Source of the DNA: Calothrix sp. C42_A2020_038
GTDB lineage: Bacteria > Cyanobacteriota > Cyanobacteriia > Cyanobacteriales > Nostocaceae
Direction of reading: 5' to 3'
DNA: 64,000 nt
Assembly: GCA_015272395.1 (NCBI GenBank)
Contig: JACYLQ010000046.1
Coordinates: 30,199 to 94,198, forward strand
Shown: positions 44,115 through 53,696 of the stretch, one piece after another
Position numbering within the stretch: the stretch's first letter is position 1
Layout of the letters: every line of letters begins with the position of its first letter
Notes under the pieces: model-generated
Told to the model about the DNA's origin: nothing
The model's database searches: none
Seen by the model: the letters and a program-made list of their open reading frames with translations, nothing else
Program-made: the position numbers and the translations under genes

Positions 44115-44901
44115 TGTTGTATACAGTTAATACTATTAAGAACGTAGTGCCGACAATGGCTTCGAGCAAATAGCGTTTGGACGGTTTATGGTGGTGCGAG
44201 TTCCAAACACGAAACTCTCCGTTAAAACCGCGCGATTCATTACTTAATGATATTTGCCGATAATTCTCAATAGTGCGTTGTAACAATTGTCCAACTAACA
44301 GTGCTAAACTTTTCATTCCAGAATTAAAGGTGCGGTATCCAAACCGTGCTTGCTGTGCTGTCCATAATTCGCTGGCTGTATTCAATAAAACAAAAATAAA
44401 GCGGTACATTAATAATAATAGTTCGGTCAAAATTTGTGGTAAACCAATCCTACGTAGAGTTTGTAACAATTCTGTGAAAGGGATAGTTAACATGACAAAA
44501 TATAAGCACGATAGTGAAGCCAAAGCGCGCGTTAATATTGTCAATACTTGGATAATTCCTTGATAACTAATATATATATAGTATGAGCCGATTGTTGTCG
44601 CGATTAAGGAATCAGCTTGTACAGTAGTTAAGTAAGTTACATTTACCCAACTCATTACCAATGCAGGTACACTTGTTAACCAAAATAATAGTGGGAGACA
44701 AACTAAGCGTAAATAAGTTTTCAGTGGAATAGCAGCATAGATAACTATCCAGATGCTTATCCATATAGAAATTAATATTTGTACAGCAGGATCGGAGAAA
44801 TAAGTAATCATAAATAAGGTGGTTGCAAATAAAAGTTTATGTTCGACTGGCAACCACCGCAAGTTATTAGTGTATGCGAGTGTGTCTATTTGTATTTTCA
44901 T
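44089..44901 (-). CDS. cbiQ: ECF transporter transmembrane protein CbiQ
   Basis: A 270-residue membrane protein with about five or six helices. The coupling region is ELWTAQQARFGYRTFNSGMK, where the AQQARG-like motif of CbiQ/EcfT proteins contacts the ATPase. It overlaps cbiN by 35 bp and cbiO by 26 bp, so the three are translated together. It links CbiM substrate binding to ATP hydrolysis by CbiO. Confidence 0.9.
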   Translation of the reverse strand: MKIQIDTLAYTNNLRWLPVEHKLLFATTLFMITYFSDPAVQILISIWISIWIVIYAAIPLKTYLRLVCLPLLFWLTSVPALVMSWVNVTYLTTVQADSLIATTIGSYYIYISYQGIIQVLTILTRALASLSCLYFVMLTIPFTELLQTLRRIGLPQILTELLLLMYRFIFVLLNTASELWTAQQARFGYRTFNSGMKSLALLVGQLLQRTIENYRQISLSNESRGFNGEFRVWNSHHHKPSKRYLLEAIVGTTFLIVLTVYNNARLFTRI

Positions 44902-45190
44902 CTCGTTTCTGTTTGTTTTCGCTTCGCCCTTTATATAGACCTATTACATAACCGATAACACCTGCACCACCAGCTGCTTGGACTGCAAATAACAAACTTT
45001 CAACTTCGCCACTAGGCAATTCTACTATTGGTTGAAACCAAGGTTTATACTGTGGTTGTAATTCTGTGATGGCTTGTTCGGCTTGTTCGTCAGCCCCAGA
45101 AAATTCTCCACCTCGGACAAATAATAGTGGCGCCACTGCGAGTATTACTACTCCTGAAAAAAGTAACCAATTATTAATTTTGTTTGACAT
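44867..45190 (-). CDS. cbiN: cobalt transport protein CbiN
   Basis: A 107-residue protein with two transmembrane helices (about 8-26 and 63-86) and a periplasmic loop (GADEQAEQAITELQPQYKPW), which fits CbiN. CbiN is the small accessory subunit required with CbiM for cobalt uptake. The presence of a CbiN-type subunit favours cobalt over nickel, but specificity cannot be read from sequence alone. Confidence 0.87.
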   Translation of the reverse strand: MSNKINNWLLFSGVVILAVAPLLFVRGGEFSGADEQAEQAITELQPQYKPWFQPIVELPSGEVESLLFAVQAAGGAGVIGYVIGLYKGRSENKQKRDENTNRHTRIH

Positions 45191-45214
45191 ATTTTGTTTC
45201 TTCCTATAAAAATT

Positions 45215-45997
45215 TTAGAGTCTTGCCTCGACTTTGATCAGATTTAACATTTCCAATTCTTGGCGCCCATAGCTAGTTAACCAATTCCATACTAAAACAG
45301 TTAATAATCCTTCACTAATCGCTAACGGTACCTGCGTTAATGCAAAAATACCAGCAAATTTAAGAAATGAAGCGATAAAGCCACCTGTCGCGGCAGGAAA
45401 TGCTAGAGCTAATTGTATAGAAGTGACGATATAAGTCACTAAATTAGCGAATGCAGATGCAAAAAAGATTGCCAGTCTTTGCTTACCAGTTGGTATTACT
45501 AAACGGTATATCCAAAACGCTACAATTGGCCCTACTATAGCCATCGAAAATGCATTGGCCCCCAACGTCGTCAAACCACCATGCGCTAATAATAAAGCTT
45601 GAAATATTAATACTAAAGTACCAAGTACCGACATAGTTAACGGGCCAAACAATATGGCGCCTAAACCAGTACCTGTAGGATGGGAACAACTACCTGTTAC
45701 AGAAGGTAGTTTTAATGCAGACAGTACGAATGTAAAGGCACCTGCTAGAGCCAAAAGTAGTTTTAACTCAGGTTTTTCGTGGGTAATGCGTGTGATATTA
45801 CGTAACCCCAGCACAAAAAACGGTAGCGCGACTATAAACCAAAATATTGCCCACTCTACAGGTAAAAACCCTTCCATAATATGCATGGCATATGCTTTCG
45901 CATCTGAACTGATAACTAAGTAACAGCTTAAAAATGCCATTAAACTTAAATTTAGTAGACGCCACTTTTGGGGTGATATGGAAATATTACTTAACAT
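45215..45997 (-). CDS. cbiM: cobalt/nickel ECF substrate-binding protein CbiM
   Basis: A 260-residue membrane protein with a signal-like N-terminus. The mature start carries [10 protein letters not shown]: in CbiM/NikM the conserved M-H-I motif after processing forms the metal site. Further motifs are [20 protein letters not shown], which includes the second metal-ligand His, and a series of helices. It is the first gene of cbiMNQO, which imports cobalt for cobalamin or nickel for urease and hydrogenase. I see no cobalamin-riboswitch signature upstream. Confidence 0.92.
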   Translation of the reverse strand: MLSNISISPQKWRLLNLSLMAFLSCYLVISSDAKAYAMHIMEGFLPVEWAIFWFIVALPFFVLGLRNITRITHEKPELKLLLALAGAFTFVLSALKLPSVTGSCSHPTGTGLGAILFGPLTMSVLGTLVLIFQALLLAHGGLTTLGANAFSMAIVGPIVAFWIYRLVIPTGKQRLAIFFASAFANLVTYIVTSIQLALAFPAATGGFIASFLKFAGIFALTQVPLAISEGLLTVLVWNWLTSYGRQELEMLNLIKVEARL

Positions 45998-46200
45998 TCT
46001 CTATACCTTTGTACTGTGTTTGGGGAGTTTAAGATTCCCGGCTTTTTCAAAAAGTCGCTAATATGACTCAAATGCACTTAAAGAATATATGATATACCCA
46101 CAGTCACGCTTCCTGATACCATTCTCGTAGTTGCTGACGCACAGTATTTGGTTGTTGTTACCCCTTCAGTTACAATACAGTTTATGATGTTACATTTTTC
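45998..46200. promoter_or_regulatory. divergent region cbiM / aldo-keto reductase
   Basis: This spacer holds both promoters. A decayed copy of the CCTGACTT-type hairpin (CGGCTTTTT and AAAAAGTCG) lies near 46039-46058. I see no clear metal-regulator box. Confidence 0.3.
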
Positions 46201-47199
46201 ATGATGTCCACTTCCCCCTTAACCTCCTATTCTTCCTCTTTAACCCTCCCTACAATGGGTTGTGGAACATGGGCGTGGGGAAACCGCTTACTGTGGGGAT
46301 ATGATCAAAGCATGGATAGCGATTTACAAGCTGTGTTTAATTTATGTGTGTCAAACGGTGTGACACTATTCGACACAGGTGATTCTTACGGAACTGGTAA
46401 ACTTAATGGCCGTAGTGAGCAACTTCTAGGAAAATTTTCTCAAGAATATATCGGCGCCAACAAGGAAAATATTTGTATCGCCACTAAACTTGCTGCTTAT
46501 CCTTGGAGATTAACTCCTCAGTCAATGGTATCTGCTGGCAAAGCTTCTGCAAAACGTCTCGGTAGAAATATTGATTTAGTGCAAATGCACTGGTCTACTG
46601 CTAATTATGCACCTTGGCAAGAACGCGCGCTGCTCAATGGTTTAGCTGATTTGTATGAACAAGGTTTAGTGAAAGGTGTAGGATTATCTAATTACGGTAC
46701 AAAGCGTTTGAAATGGGCACACCAAATATTTAGCGAGCGGGGAGTACCAATTATGACGCTGCAAGTACAGTATTCTTTACTTTCTACTTATCCTGTTACC
46801 GAATTAGGACTTAAAGAAGTTTGTGATGAATTAGGTATAAAATTAATTGCTTACAGTCCCCTCGCTTTAGGTTTACTGACTGGAAAGTATTCGGAAAATT
46901 CTTATCCTCAAGGTATTCGTGGTTTAGTTTGCAAGCAACTGTTACCTGGAATGAAACCACTTTTAGCATGTATGCGTGAAATTGCCCAAGCCCGAAATAA
47001 AACTTTGTCTCAAGTTGCTATTAATTGGTGCATTGCAAAAGGTACTATACCTATCCCAGGCGCCAAGTCACCGCAGCAAGCACAAGAAAATATTGGTGCC
47101 ATTGGGTGGCGATTAGATGCTAGTGAAGTTACCGAGTTAGATCAAATAGCTGCTAGTTTAGACAAAAAAATGGTACAAAACATCTTTCAAACACGGTAA
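46201..47199 (+). CDS. aldo/keto reductase
   Basis: A 332-residue NADPH-dependent oxidoreductase of the aldo/keto reductase family. Catalytic residues are visible: Asp and Tyr in LFDTGDSYGTGKLNGRSE, Lys in CIATKLAAYPW and His in LVQMHWSTAN. The nicotinamide phosphate-binding end reads GTIPIPGAKSPQQAQENIGA. The length is slightly above average because of the N-terminal extension. The substrate cannot be deduced. It is not in an operon. Confidence 0.9.
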   Translation: MMSTSPLTSYSSSLTLPTMGCGTWAWGNRLLWGYDQSMDSDLQAVFNLCVSNGVTLFDTGDSYGTGKLNGRSEQLLGKFSQEYIGANKENICIATKLAAYPWRLTPQSMVSAGKASAKRLGRNIDLVQMHWSTANYAPWQERALLNGLADLYEQGLVKGVGLSNYGTKRLKWAHQIFSERGVPIMTLQVQYSLLSTYPVTELGLKEVCDELGIKLIAYSPLALGLLTGKYSENSYPQGIRGLVCKQLLPGMKPLLACMREIAQARNKTLSQVAINWCIAKGTIPIPGAKSPQQAQENIGAIGWRLDASEVTELDQIAASLDKKMVQNIFQTR

Positions 47200-47617
47200 A
47201 AAAGAACGTTTGTCGCTGGTTGCAGAAACCTATTTAGAGTATTTACTAGAAATATCTAACAATGAATCAAATTTGATTAATGATTCTAAATCACGATCAA
47301 ATGATACGTCGGAAGACTATATTAGCTATTTTAAGGCTTAGTATCAGTATTAAGTCTGATTTCCTGTGATTCTTGAAAGATTTCACCCAATTTATAAATC
47401 AATGTCTATATTTAACAATCATCACTCAGTATTTACGTGCGCTCGACTAGGGCGCAATTTTTTTTAGATTCCCGATAATTTTTACAAATGCTGATAGCAC
47501 AAGGGTATGACCCACTCAGTATCCTTTAATAAGTGAGAAATCTAATGAAAACTAGGCAACATTTTGATTAAGTGCTTCGTCAATTAGGGGGTGTTACCCC
47601 TATAGGCTAAGAGTACA
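47200..47617. other. intergenic region with ORF remnant and hairpin
   Basis: No complete gene. An open frame of about 46 codons (47200-47341, KKERLSLVAETYLEYLLEIS and further, ending at TAG) reads like the tail of a small gene but has no start. A GGGGTGTTACCCC hairpin (about 47587-47599) sits just before the ribosome binding region of the next gene. Confidence 0.35.
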
Positions 47618-48406
47618 ATGTCTGTGAAAAAAGCATACGTATTTATCACAGTAGCAGCAATGCTACTGAATTTTTGTTTGAACTATCAAACAAATGCACA
47701 AGCAACTCAGACAATCAATTCAGTTGCAACAATTATTAGTGACATGAAGTCACCCCCAGATGGTTTACCGCATGGAGTTCCCAAGCATTACAGTTGGGCT
47801 AATGGTGCAGAAATTGGTATGGGCAATGACTCAAAAAACTTTAAAGCGATGATGACGTGGGGACAGTTATACGAAGCAGAACAGGGAAATCCTGCGACTA
47901 ACACGCGCGTTCAAATCCGAAACATCAAAGCTTATATTCTCAGCAAACAAGATAACAAATGGCGCCTGCTGCAAAGTTCCAAAGGAGTAGAAGGAGCAGC
48001 GTATCGCGAAGACTTTGCAGGAGATGCGAATAAACCAGCAAATGTTCGTACAGAGTCTGACGGGAGTGTTTCTGCGAAAGCTGGTGAAGGACACAATTAT
48101 CATTTCTGGACTCAAGGAGGTAGAAGCTTAATCAATCCGAATGATATTGGTGGTATTTTCACCTCTGTTCAAGCCAGACTTATTCTTGATGATGCAGGCA
48201 AACCTGATGACCGTACGCAAGCTCGTTATCTATTAAATACTGGTGGTGATTACTGGATTGATTTGACTACTGGCTGGGATAATTTCAAAACCAATGGTGG
48301 TATAGCTACAGGTAGATTTAAGTATGTTACAACCGAATGGCAAGCATTCAATATGACTACTGTTGAGCCAGAGCAAATAACTAATAATCCACCACCGCTA
48401 GAATAG
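47618..48406 (+). CDS. secreted protein, tandem paralogue 1
   Basis: A 262-residue protein with a signal peptide (about 1-29, ending TNAQA). The mature part is acidic and rich in Asn, Gly and Trp, with repeated blocks such as MGNDSKNFKAMMTWGQLYEA, INPNDIGGIFTSVQARLILD and YLLNTGGDYWIDLTTGWDNF. No catalytic motif or family is recognised. The next gene encodes a close paralogue in the same orientation. It is likely exported to the periplasm or surface. Confidence 0.68.
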   Translation: MSVKKAYVFITVAAMLLNFCLNYQTNAQATQTINSVATIISDMKSPPDGLPHGVPKHYSWANGAEIGMGNDSKNFKAMMTWGQLYEAEQGNPATNTRVQIRNIKAYILSKQDNKWRLLQSSKGVEGAAYREDFAGDANKPANVRTESDGSVSAKAGEGHNYHFWTQGGRSLINPNDIGGIFTSVQARLILDDAGKPDDRTQARYLLNTGGDYWIDLTTGWDNFKTNGGIATGRFKYVTTEWQAFNMTTVEPEQITNNPPPLE

Positions 48407-48419
48407 TCGTTAGATACTT

Positions 48420-48452
48420 AGATTCTTGATTTCTAAAAGAAATCAAGAATCT
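48420..48452. terminator. hairpin between the tandem paralogues
   Basis: AGATTCTTGATTTC and GAAATCAAGAATCT form a perfect 14-bp stem with a 5-nt loop right after the first paralogue gene. It separates the two copies transcriptionally. Confidence 0.55.
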
Positions 48453-48482
48453 GAGGTCATAAGCAAATAGACTTAAGCAATT

Positions 48483-49268
48483 ATGCGTATCAAGCCAATT
48501 TACTTGTCTCTTGTTGCATCTGCTATCGTACTCAGTTATTTATTCAGCGCTAGCATCAGCGCACAAACATTAAGAATTAACTCGGTAGCGACTATTATCA
48601 GTGATATGAAACCACCCCACGATGCAGCACCACGTGGAGTACCGAAGCATTACAGTTGGGTCAAAGGTCCAGAGCTAGGAATGGGTAATGATCCTAAGAA
48701 TTTTAGAGCAATGATTGCGTGGGGGCAATTGTACGAAGCTGAACAAGGAAATCCTGCTAGTAATACGCGCGTCCAAATACGAAACATCCGAACTTACATA
48801 CTCAGCAAAAGAACTAGAAGATGGCGCCTGTTAAAGAGTTCAGTAGGAGTAGATGGAGCAGCGTACCGTGAAGACTTTGCCGGAGATGCCAACAAACCAC
48901 CAGATATTCGTCAAGAACGCGATGGCAGTGTTTCTGTCAAAGCTGGAGGTGGGTACAATTATCATTTCTGGACTAAGAATGGTAGAAGTTTGATTAATCC
49001 GAATGACATTGGTGGAATATTCACCACTTGTCAAGCCAGACTAGTAGTAGATAACCCTAGAAAACCTGACGATAGGGCAAAAGCTAAGTACATACTCAAT
49101 ATGGGTGGAGACTATTGGCTTGATTTAGCAGCACCGTGGGATCACTTTAAAACTAATGGTGGTATTGGAATGGGTCGTTTCAAATATGTCAGAAATAGAT
49201 GGCAAGCATTCAATATGACTACACTTCCAGAAGCTCAAATTCGTCGCAATCCCCCACCTATAAGTTAA
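48483..49268 (+). CDS. secreted protein, tandem paralogue 2
   Basis: A 261-residue close paralogue of the preceding gene, with a signal peptide (about 1-28, ending ISAQT) and the same order of blocks (MGNDPKNFRAMIAWGQLYEA, INPNDIGGIFTTCQARLVVD, YILNMGGDYWLDLAAPWDHF). One Cys is new (TTCQA). By eye most of the mature sequence is identical or similar, so the pair arose by tandem duplication. Function unknown. Confidence 0.68.
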   Translation: MRIKPIYLSLVASAIVLSYLFSASISAQTLRINSVATIISDMKPPHDAAPRGVPKHYSWVKGPELGMGNDPKNFRAMIAWGQLYEAEQGNPASNTRVQIRNIRTYILSKRTRRWRLLKSSVGVDGAAYREDFAGDANKPPDIRQERDGSVSVKAGGGYNYHFWTKNGRSLINPNDIGGIFTTCQARLVVDNPRKPDDRAKAKYILNMGGDYWLDLAAPWDHFKTNGGIGMGRFKYVRNRWQAFNMTTLPEAQIRRNPPPIS

Positions 49269-49630
49269 GGCAGACTTTTCATCTCATTTGAGAAACTTAA
49301 CCCCTAATTCCCCTTTTCCCACCCCGAAAGGGGGAAATTCAGAGTGAATCAGGGTCTTGTCCCAATTCTCGCAATTTTTCGGCTAGTTGAAGTTTATATT
49401 GAGGTTAATATCCTCAGTTTAGATGCTAGATGTGGATACCTCCACCGCACTAGTCAATATATAAATACTACGAAAGACATACTTATTAGTAAGTATTTAT
49501 CACAGATGTTCAACTGGTACGTAATATTTGATACTAATTACGATGAAATGATTGGTATTAAAAGAGTAAAAGCGCCCTATGATGATATTATTATTGAATT
49601 ATTTAAAATTTTAAGAGTGGTTAAGTCCAC
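49269..49630. other. spacer with terminator-like repeat
   Basis: A C-rich/G-rich stretch (AACCCCTAATTCCCC ... GGGGGAAAT, 49301-49339) resembles dispersed terminator-like repeats of cyanobacteria. A 96-codon frame (49344-49634) shows no family signature and overlaps the next start, so I do not call it a gene. Confidence 0.35.
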
Positions 49631-50836
49631 ATGAACGTGCAGCAGGTTCAGCGTCAACAACAAAACTTACAAGATTTTTCCTGGTCTTTTTGGTATACCT
49701 TGCCCATTTATCCCTTCGGCAGGCGCCAAACTATCCGTAGGGAAATAGTAAAGGACACAATTTGGACTTTCGATCAACTTCAAGGTATTTTCTACGTTGT
49801 TGTTCCCGTTCGGATGACCGTGGTAAAGCTTAGTGAAGGTGGCTTACTTGTTTATGCTCCCGTTGCTCCAACACCTGAATGTATCCGAATGATTACGGAA
49901 CTAGTGCAAGTTCATGGTGATGTAAAATACATTATATTGCCTACTATTTCCGGTTTAGAACATAAAGTTTTTGTTGGTCCATTTGCCCGACGCTTTCCTA
50001 ATGCTTCAGTTTTCGTAGCTCCTGGGCAATGGAGTTTTCCAATTAACTTACCACTAAGTTGGTTAGGTTTGCCTGCTCAACGGACACAGGTTTTACCACA
50101 AGACACAAAACAGGCGCCGTTCGCGTCAGACTTTGATTATGCAATACTTGGACCTATAGAGCTTGGTCCAGGTAGATTTGCAGAGGTGGCATTTTTGCAC
50201 AAATCTTCAAATACACTTTTAGTAACCGATTCGATTGTTTCGATCCCTGATGAACCACCTGCGATAGTTCAATTAGACCCATATCCATTACTATTTCACG
50301 CTAGAGATAAAGCATTTGATATGGTTCAAAATACAGTAGAAAATCGTCGCAAAGGATGGCAACGCATTGCTTTATTTGCCTTTTACTTCCGTCCTAGCGT
50401 TCTCGAAGTTCCAAAATTTAGTGATGTGTTTCGCGATGCACTCAAAACTGCCAACCGTTCCAAACAAGCTTATTTTGGTTTGTATCCTTTCCAGTGGAAA
50501 GCTGACTGGAAACGTTGTTTCGATGCTTTACGCTCTGATGGACGTATTTTCGTAGCACCTATTTTACAAGCTCTGATTCTAAACCGGGCGCCACAAGCAA
50601 CGTTGCAATGGGCTGATACAATAGCAAAATGGAACTTCCAACGCATTATTCCCTGTCATCTAGAGGCGCCTATTTCTGCAACACCGTATCAATTTAGACA
50701 AGCATTTGCATTTTTGGAAAAACAACCAATTGTGCGTGTGGGTATTTTACCCGAAGAAGATTTTCAACTATTGCGCGGAATTAATCAGGGTTTGCAAAAA
50801 GTAGGAATAGTACCACCTGCCCAAGAAAAAGTCTAA
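49631..50836 (+). CDS. DUF4336 domain protein
   Basis: A 401-residue protein of the DUF4336 family, which is common in cyanobacteria and plastids. It has the family blocks SFWYTLPIYPFGRRQTIRRE (about 19-38) and FYVVVPVRMTVVKLSEGGLL (about 55-74), with NTLLVTDSIVSIP further on. DUF4336 is related to the metallo-beta-lactamase fold, but the zinc His motif is not conserved (KYIILPTISGLEHKVF). No signal peptide. Function not established. Confidence 0.8.
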   Translation: MNVQQVQRQQQNLQDFSWSFWYTLPIYPFGRRQTIRREIVKDTIWTFDQLQGIFYVVVPVRMTVVKLSEGGLLVYAPVAPTPECIRMITELVQVHGDVKYIILPTISGLEHKVFVGPFARRFPNASVFVAPGQWSFPINLPLSWLGLPAQRTQVLPQDTKQAPFASDFDYAILGPIELGPGRFAEVAFLHKSSNTLLVTDSIVSIPDEPPAIVQLDPYPLLFHARDKAFDMVQNTVENRRKGWQRIALFAFYFRPSVLEVPKFSDVFRDALKTANRSKQAYFGLYPFQWKADWKRCFDALRSDGRIFVAPILQALILNRAPQATLQWADTIAKWNFQRIIPCHLEAPISATPYQFRQAFAFLEKQPIVRVGILPEEDFQLLRGINQGLQKVGIVPPAQEKV

Positions 50837-51018
50837 TACCAACTCTAGTATAATAAATAATATAGCGGTTCCTATTTTTAATTATGGTTTGAGGGACATC
50901 CTCTTCACAATCAGGCGCCTTAATAACGTCTAACTACAAAGAAAATGTCCCTATAATTTTAACTCAATTAACTGTTTTGGATAAAAATCCGAAACCCAAA
51001 ATTCAAAATCTTAAATAG
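50837..51018. other. spacer DUF4336 / heme oxygenase
   Basis: Convergent spacer. A G/C-containing inverted element near 50890-50950 (TGAGGGACATCCTC; later AATGTCCCTATAA) may help termination. No gene. Confidence 0.3.
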
Positions 51019-51735
51019 TTACTCAGCAGTTGCAAGTTCAGTACTGCCACGAGTACGACGACGGGTTAAGGAATTGAAAACCATAATTCCTATGGCTTTA
51101 ATTAAGTTACCCTCTAATTCTTGGAACATTTTCATATTCCGACCAAAAGCATCGTTTGCTTCTTCGACAATTCTTTCACAAGTCGCATCATCAAGTGGCA
51201 TTTCATCCAAAGCCGCACGATACTTAGCCTTAAAAGCTTTTTCGTCGGAGATATCAGCAAATTCATAGAAAGCAGTTCCATTACCATCGTTAAGGTTCAT
51301 TGCTGTTTGAGCTATCCCTTTGAGAATTTGTCCTCCCGATAAATCTCCAAGATACCGAGTGTAAGAGTGAGAAACCAATAATTCCGGTTCTTGCTCAGAT
51401 ATCTCACGAATACGTTTAACATAAGCTTCTCCCGCAGGTGATAGCTTCACTTCAGAACGCCAATTGGCGCCGTAGTAGTATGCTAAATCTTGCTCTAAAG
51501 TCTGCTTGCGATAAAGTTGGGGAAAATTAATTTTAGAAACTATTGGGTGATTTTTATGTTTTTCCATCTCCTCTTCCATTGCCGAGTAGATAAAATAAAA
51601 GTTACCCACTAACTTGCGGTAAGAGTTTTTTTCCACTACTCCTTTTAAAAAGCATTTGACAAAACCTACGTTTTCCGCCATCGTGTGAGCTTTTTTTGTA
51701 CCTACACGCAATTTGGATGCTAAATTGCTACTCAT
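51019..51735 (-). CDS. ho1: heme oxygenase
   Basis: This enzyme opens heme to biliverdin IX-alpha using reduced ferredoxin, the first step towards phycobilins. The 238-residue protein has the proximal heme ligand His17 in GTKKAHTMAEN and the distal-helix sequence YLGDLSGGQIL. The length matches cyanobacterial HO1. A C-terminal Arg/Thr extension (RRRTRGSTELATAE) is typical. It stands alone here. Confidence 0.95.
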   Translation of the reverse strand: MSSNLASKLRVGTKKAHTMAENVGFVKCFLKGVVEKNSYRKLVGNFYFIYSAMEEEMEKHKNHPIVSKINFPQLYRKQTLEQDLAYYYGANWRSEVKLSPAGEAYVKRIREISEQEPELLVSHSYTRYLGDLSGGQILKGIAQTAMNLNDGNGTAFYEFADISDEKAFKAKYRAALDEMPLDDATCERIVEEANDAFGRNMKMFQELEGNLIKAIGIMVFNSLTRRRTRGSTELATAE

Positions 51736-52104
51736 TCTGTTTATCTCAACCTTGAAATTAAAAAGCCGCTAAAACGTTACATTAAGATAATTTGATGAGA
51801 ATTTCTCTTGAAATGAAGCAAATTGCAACAATTTGTAATTTATGACACGAAACTACTTGCACACACTGCCCCTAATTAGAACAAGGTCTTAGGGTGAAAG
51901 TTAATTTATATTAAGTTACTTTACAGTATATTTATGTAACTTTAACTAAAAGTATACGTGATTTCACTTATGAAAACAGAAAACTAGCTTAGATTTGTAA
52001 TTAAGTAAACCCAAACATATCCTGAAAGAAAAGTATTCATAGGGAATTGTTGAATAAAGTGTAAAGTGCTATTCTCCAATGTGAGTGTGTGGAGTGTTTG
52101 ACTT
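51736..52104. other. divergent intergenic region ho1/glmM
   Basis: AT-rich promoter region for both divergent genes. An inverted repeat AAGTTAC and GTAACTT (51913-51919 and 51936-51942) could be an operator. No gene. Confidence 0.4.
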
Positions 52105-53550
52105 ATGGTCTCTTTTGTAACTCGAACTCAAAGTGATTTTCGCGGAGTTTCTGGTTTCGGCGAAGGTAATTTAGGTCTGAATAATGCTATACCTACGACT
52201 CCTTTATTTGGAACGGATGGTATTCGCGGACGGGTCGGAGATTTACTGACGGCACCTTTAGCATTACAAATTGGTTTTTGGACAGGCATTGTACTACATA
52301 GTCACGCTATTAACCCAGGACCAGTAATACTTGGTCAGGACTCGCGTAACTCCAGCGATATGCTGGCTATGGCTTTGAGCGCGGGACTGACAGCAGCAGG
52401 AATTGAGGTTTGGTACTTAGGATTATGTCCTACCCCCTGTGTCGCTTACCTGACTAGTATTAGTCAAGCAATTGGCGGTGTCATGATTTCTGCCAGCCAC
52501 AACCCACCAGAAGATAATGGTATCAAGGTATTTAGCGCCCTCGGTGGCAAGTTATCGAAGGAATTGCAAGCTGAAATTGAAACTGGATTACGAGGTACGT
52601 ATGTACCTGCGGTGCCGAAATTAAAGTGTGGGCGCCACTATGGACGCCCAGAGATGGTAGCCGAATATGCTGAGACTTTAGTAAAACCGTTACGAAGCAC
52701 TCCTCTATCAGGAATGAAAATAGTATTAGACTTAGCTTGGGGCGCCGCAGTTGGTTTAGGTGCTTCAGTGTTCAAGTCGATGGGCGCCGAAGTGGTTTGT
52801 ATGCACAACAAAGCCGATGGCGATAGAATTAACGTTGATTGTGGTTCTACCCACTTGGAATCATTGCAAGAAGTTGTACTCGAACATGGCGCCGATATTG
52901 GTTTTGGGTTCGATGGTGATGCTGACCGAGTCTTAGCGGTAGATAATACCGGACGGGTGGTAGACGGTGATTACATACTTTATCTCTGGGGAAATAGCTT
53001 AGTATCTAAGCAACAGCTTCCTGATAATTTAATAGTTTCCACCGTTATGGCAAATTTGGGATTTGAACGGGCCTGGAATAAACTAGGTGGTAAATTAGTT
53101 CGTACTGCCGTTGGTGACCAATATGTCCAGGCAGAAATGATTAAAACTGGTGGAATGCTTGGTGGTGAACAATCAGGACATATACTTTGTCGTCACTATA
53201 GTATTACTGGTGATGGGTTATTAACTGCATTACATATTGCAGCTTTAGTACGTGAGTCAGGGGTAACTCTCAGTGAACTCGTAGATCAAAGCTTTACTAA
53301 ATATCCACAAATATTAAAGAATGTTCGTGTTGAAGACCGCAATAAGCGCATGGCATGGCAAGAGTGTCAACCTTTAATGGATGCTATTGCTACTGCTGAA
53401 GTTGCAATGGGTGATAATGGTCGAGTTTTAGTACGCGCGTCAGGTACCGAACCTGTAGTTCGTGTCATGGTTGAAGCTGAAGATGCTGAACTTACACAAT
53501 ATTGGACTGATACACTAGTCGCTGTCGCACAAATGCATCTTGCTTGTTAG
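52105..53550 (+). CDS. glmM: phosphoglucosamine mutase
   Basis: GlmM turns glucosamine-6-phosphate into glucosamine-1-phosphate for cell-wall and lipid precursors. The 481 residues show the conserved [12 protein letters not shown] near 35-46. The phosphoserine loop is [11 protein letters not shown], with catalytic Ser131. The metal-binding loop is FGFDGDADR near 267-275, and the sugar-binding motif GGEQSGHI follows. An N-terminal extension of about 32 residues before the domain is longer than in most GlmM, so an internal start is possible, but no better ribosome binding site is seen. Confidence 0.92.
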   Translation: MVSFVTRTQSDFRGVSGFGEGNLGLNNAIPTTPLFGTDGIRGRVGDLLTAPLALQIGFWTGIVLHSHAINPGPVILGQDSRNSSDMLAMALSAGLTAAGIEVWYLGLCPTPCVAYLTSISQAIGGVMISASHNPPEDNGIKVFSALGGKLSKELQAEIETGLRGTYVPAVPKLKCGRHYGRPEMVAEYAETLVKPLRSTPLSGMKIVLDLAWGAAVGLGASVFKSMGAEVVCMHNKADGDRINVDCGSTHLESLQEVVLEHGADIGFGFDGDADRVLAVDNTGRVVDGDYILYLWGNSLVSKQQLPDNLIVSTVMANLGFERAWNKLGGKLVRTAVGDQYVQAEMIKTGGMLGGEQSGHILCRHYSITGDGLLTALHIAALVRESGVTLSELVDQSFTKYPQILKNVRVEDRNKRMAWQECQPLMDAIATAEVAMGDNGRVLVRASGTEPVVRVMVEAEDAELTQYWTDTLVAVAQMHLAC

Positions 53551-53587
53551 CATTTCAAACAAAATCAAAATATTTAATTAAAATTAG

Positions 53588-53620
53588 ATTCCTGACTTCT
53601 CAATAAGTCGGGAATTTTTG
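53588..53620 (+). terminator. glmM intrinsic terminator
   Basis: ATTCCTGACTT and AAGTCGGGAAT (53588-53598 and 53605-53615) followed by TTTTTG form a classical intrinsic terminator 37 bp after glmM. It belongs to the same hairpin family as 259-290 and 63891-63922. Confidence 0.75.
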
Positions 53621-53696
53621 TAATTTCAGAAATGCGCGCGCGACGTTTAGCCGAAAAATTGCCAGAATTGAAACAAGACCCTGATTCAATATAAAA

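Noticed and set aside
45998..46200. Possible cobalamin riboswitch upstream of cbiM
   Set aside because: I looked for the B12-box pattern and found no GCCACTG-like core or matching stems.
47200..47341. Short open frame after the aldo/keto reductase
   Set aside because: No start codon and no family; only a possible relic.
49344..49634. 96-codon frame before the DUF4336 gene
   Set aside because: No signature, starts in a C/G-rich repeat and overlaps the next gene by 4 bp. Treated as spurious.
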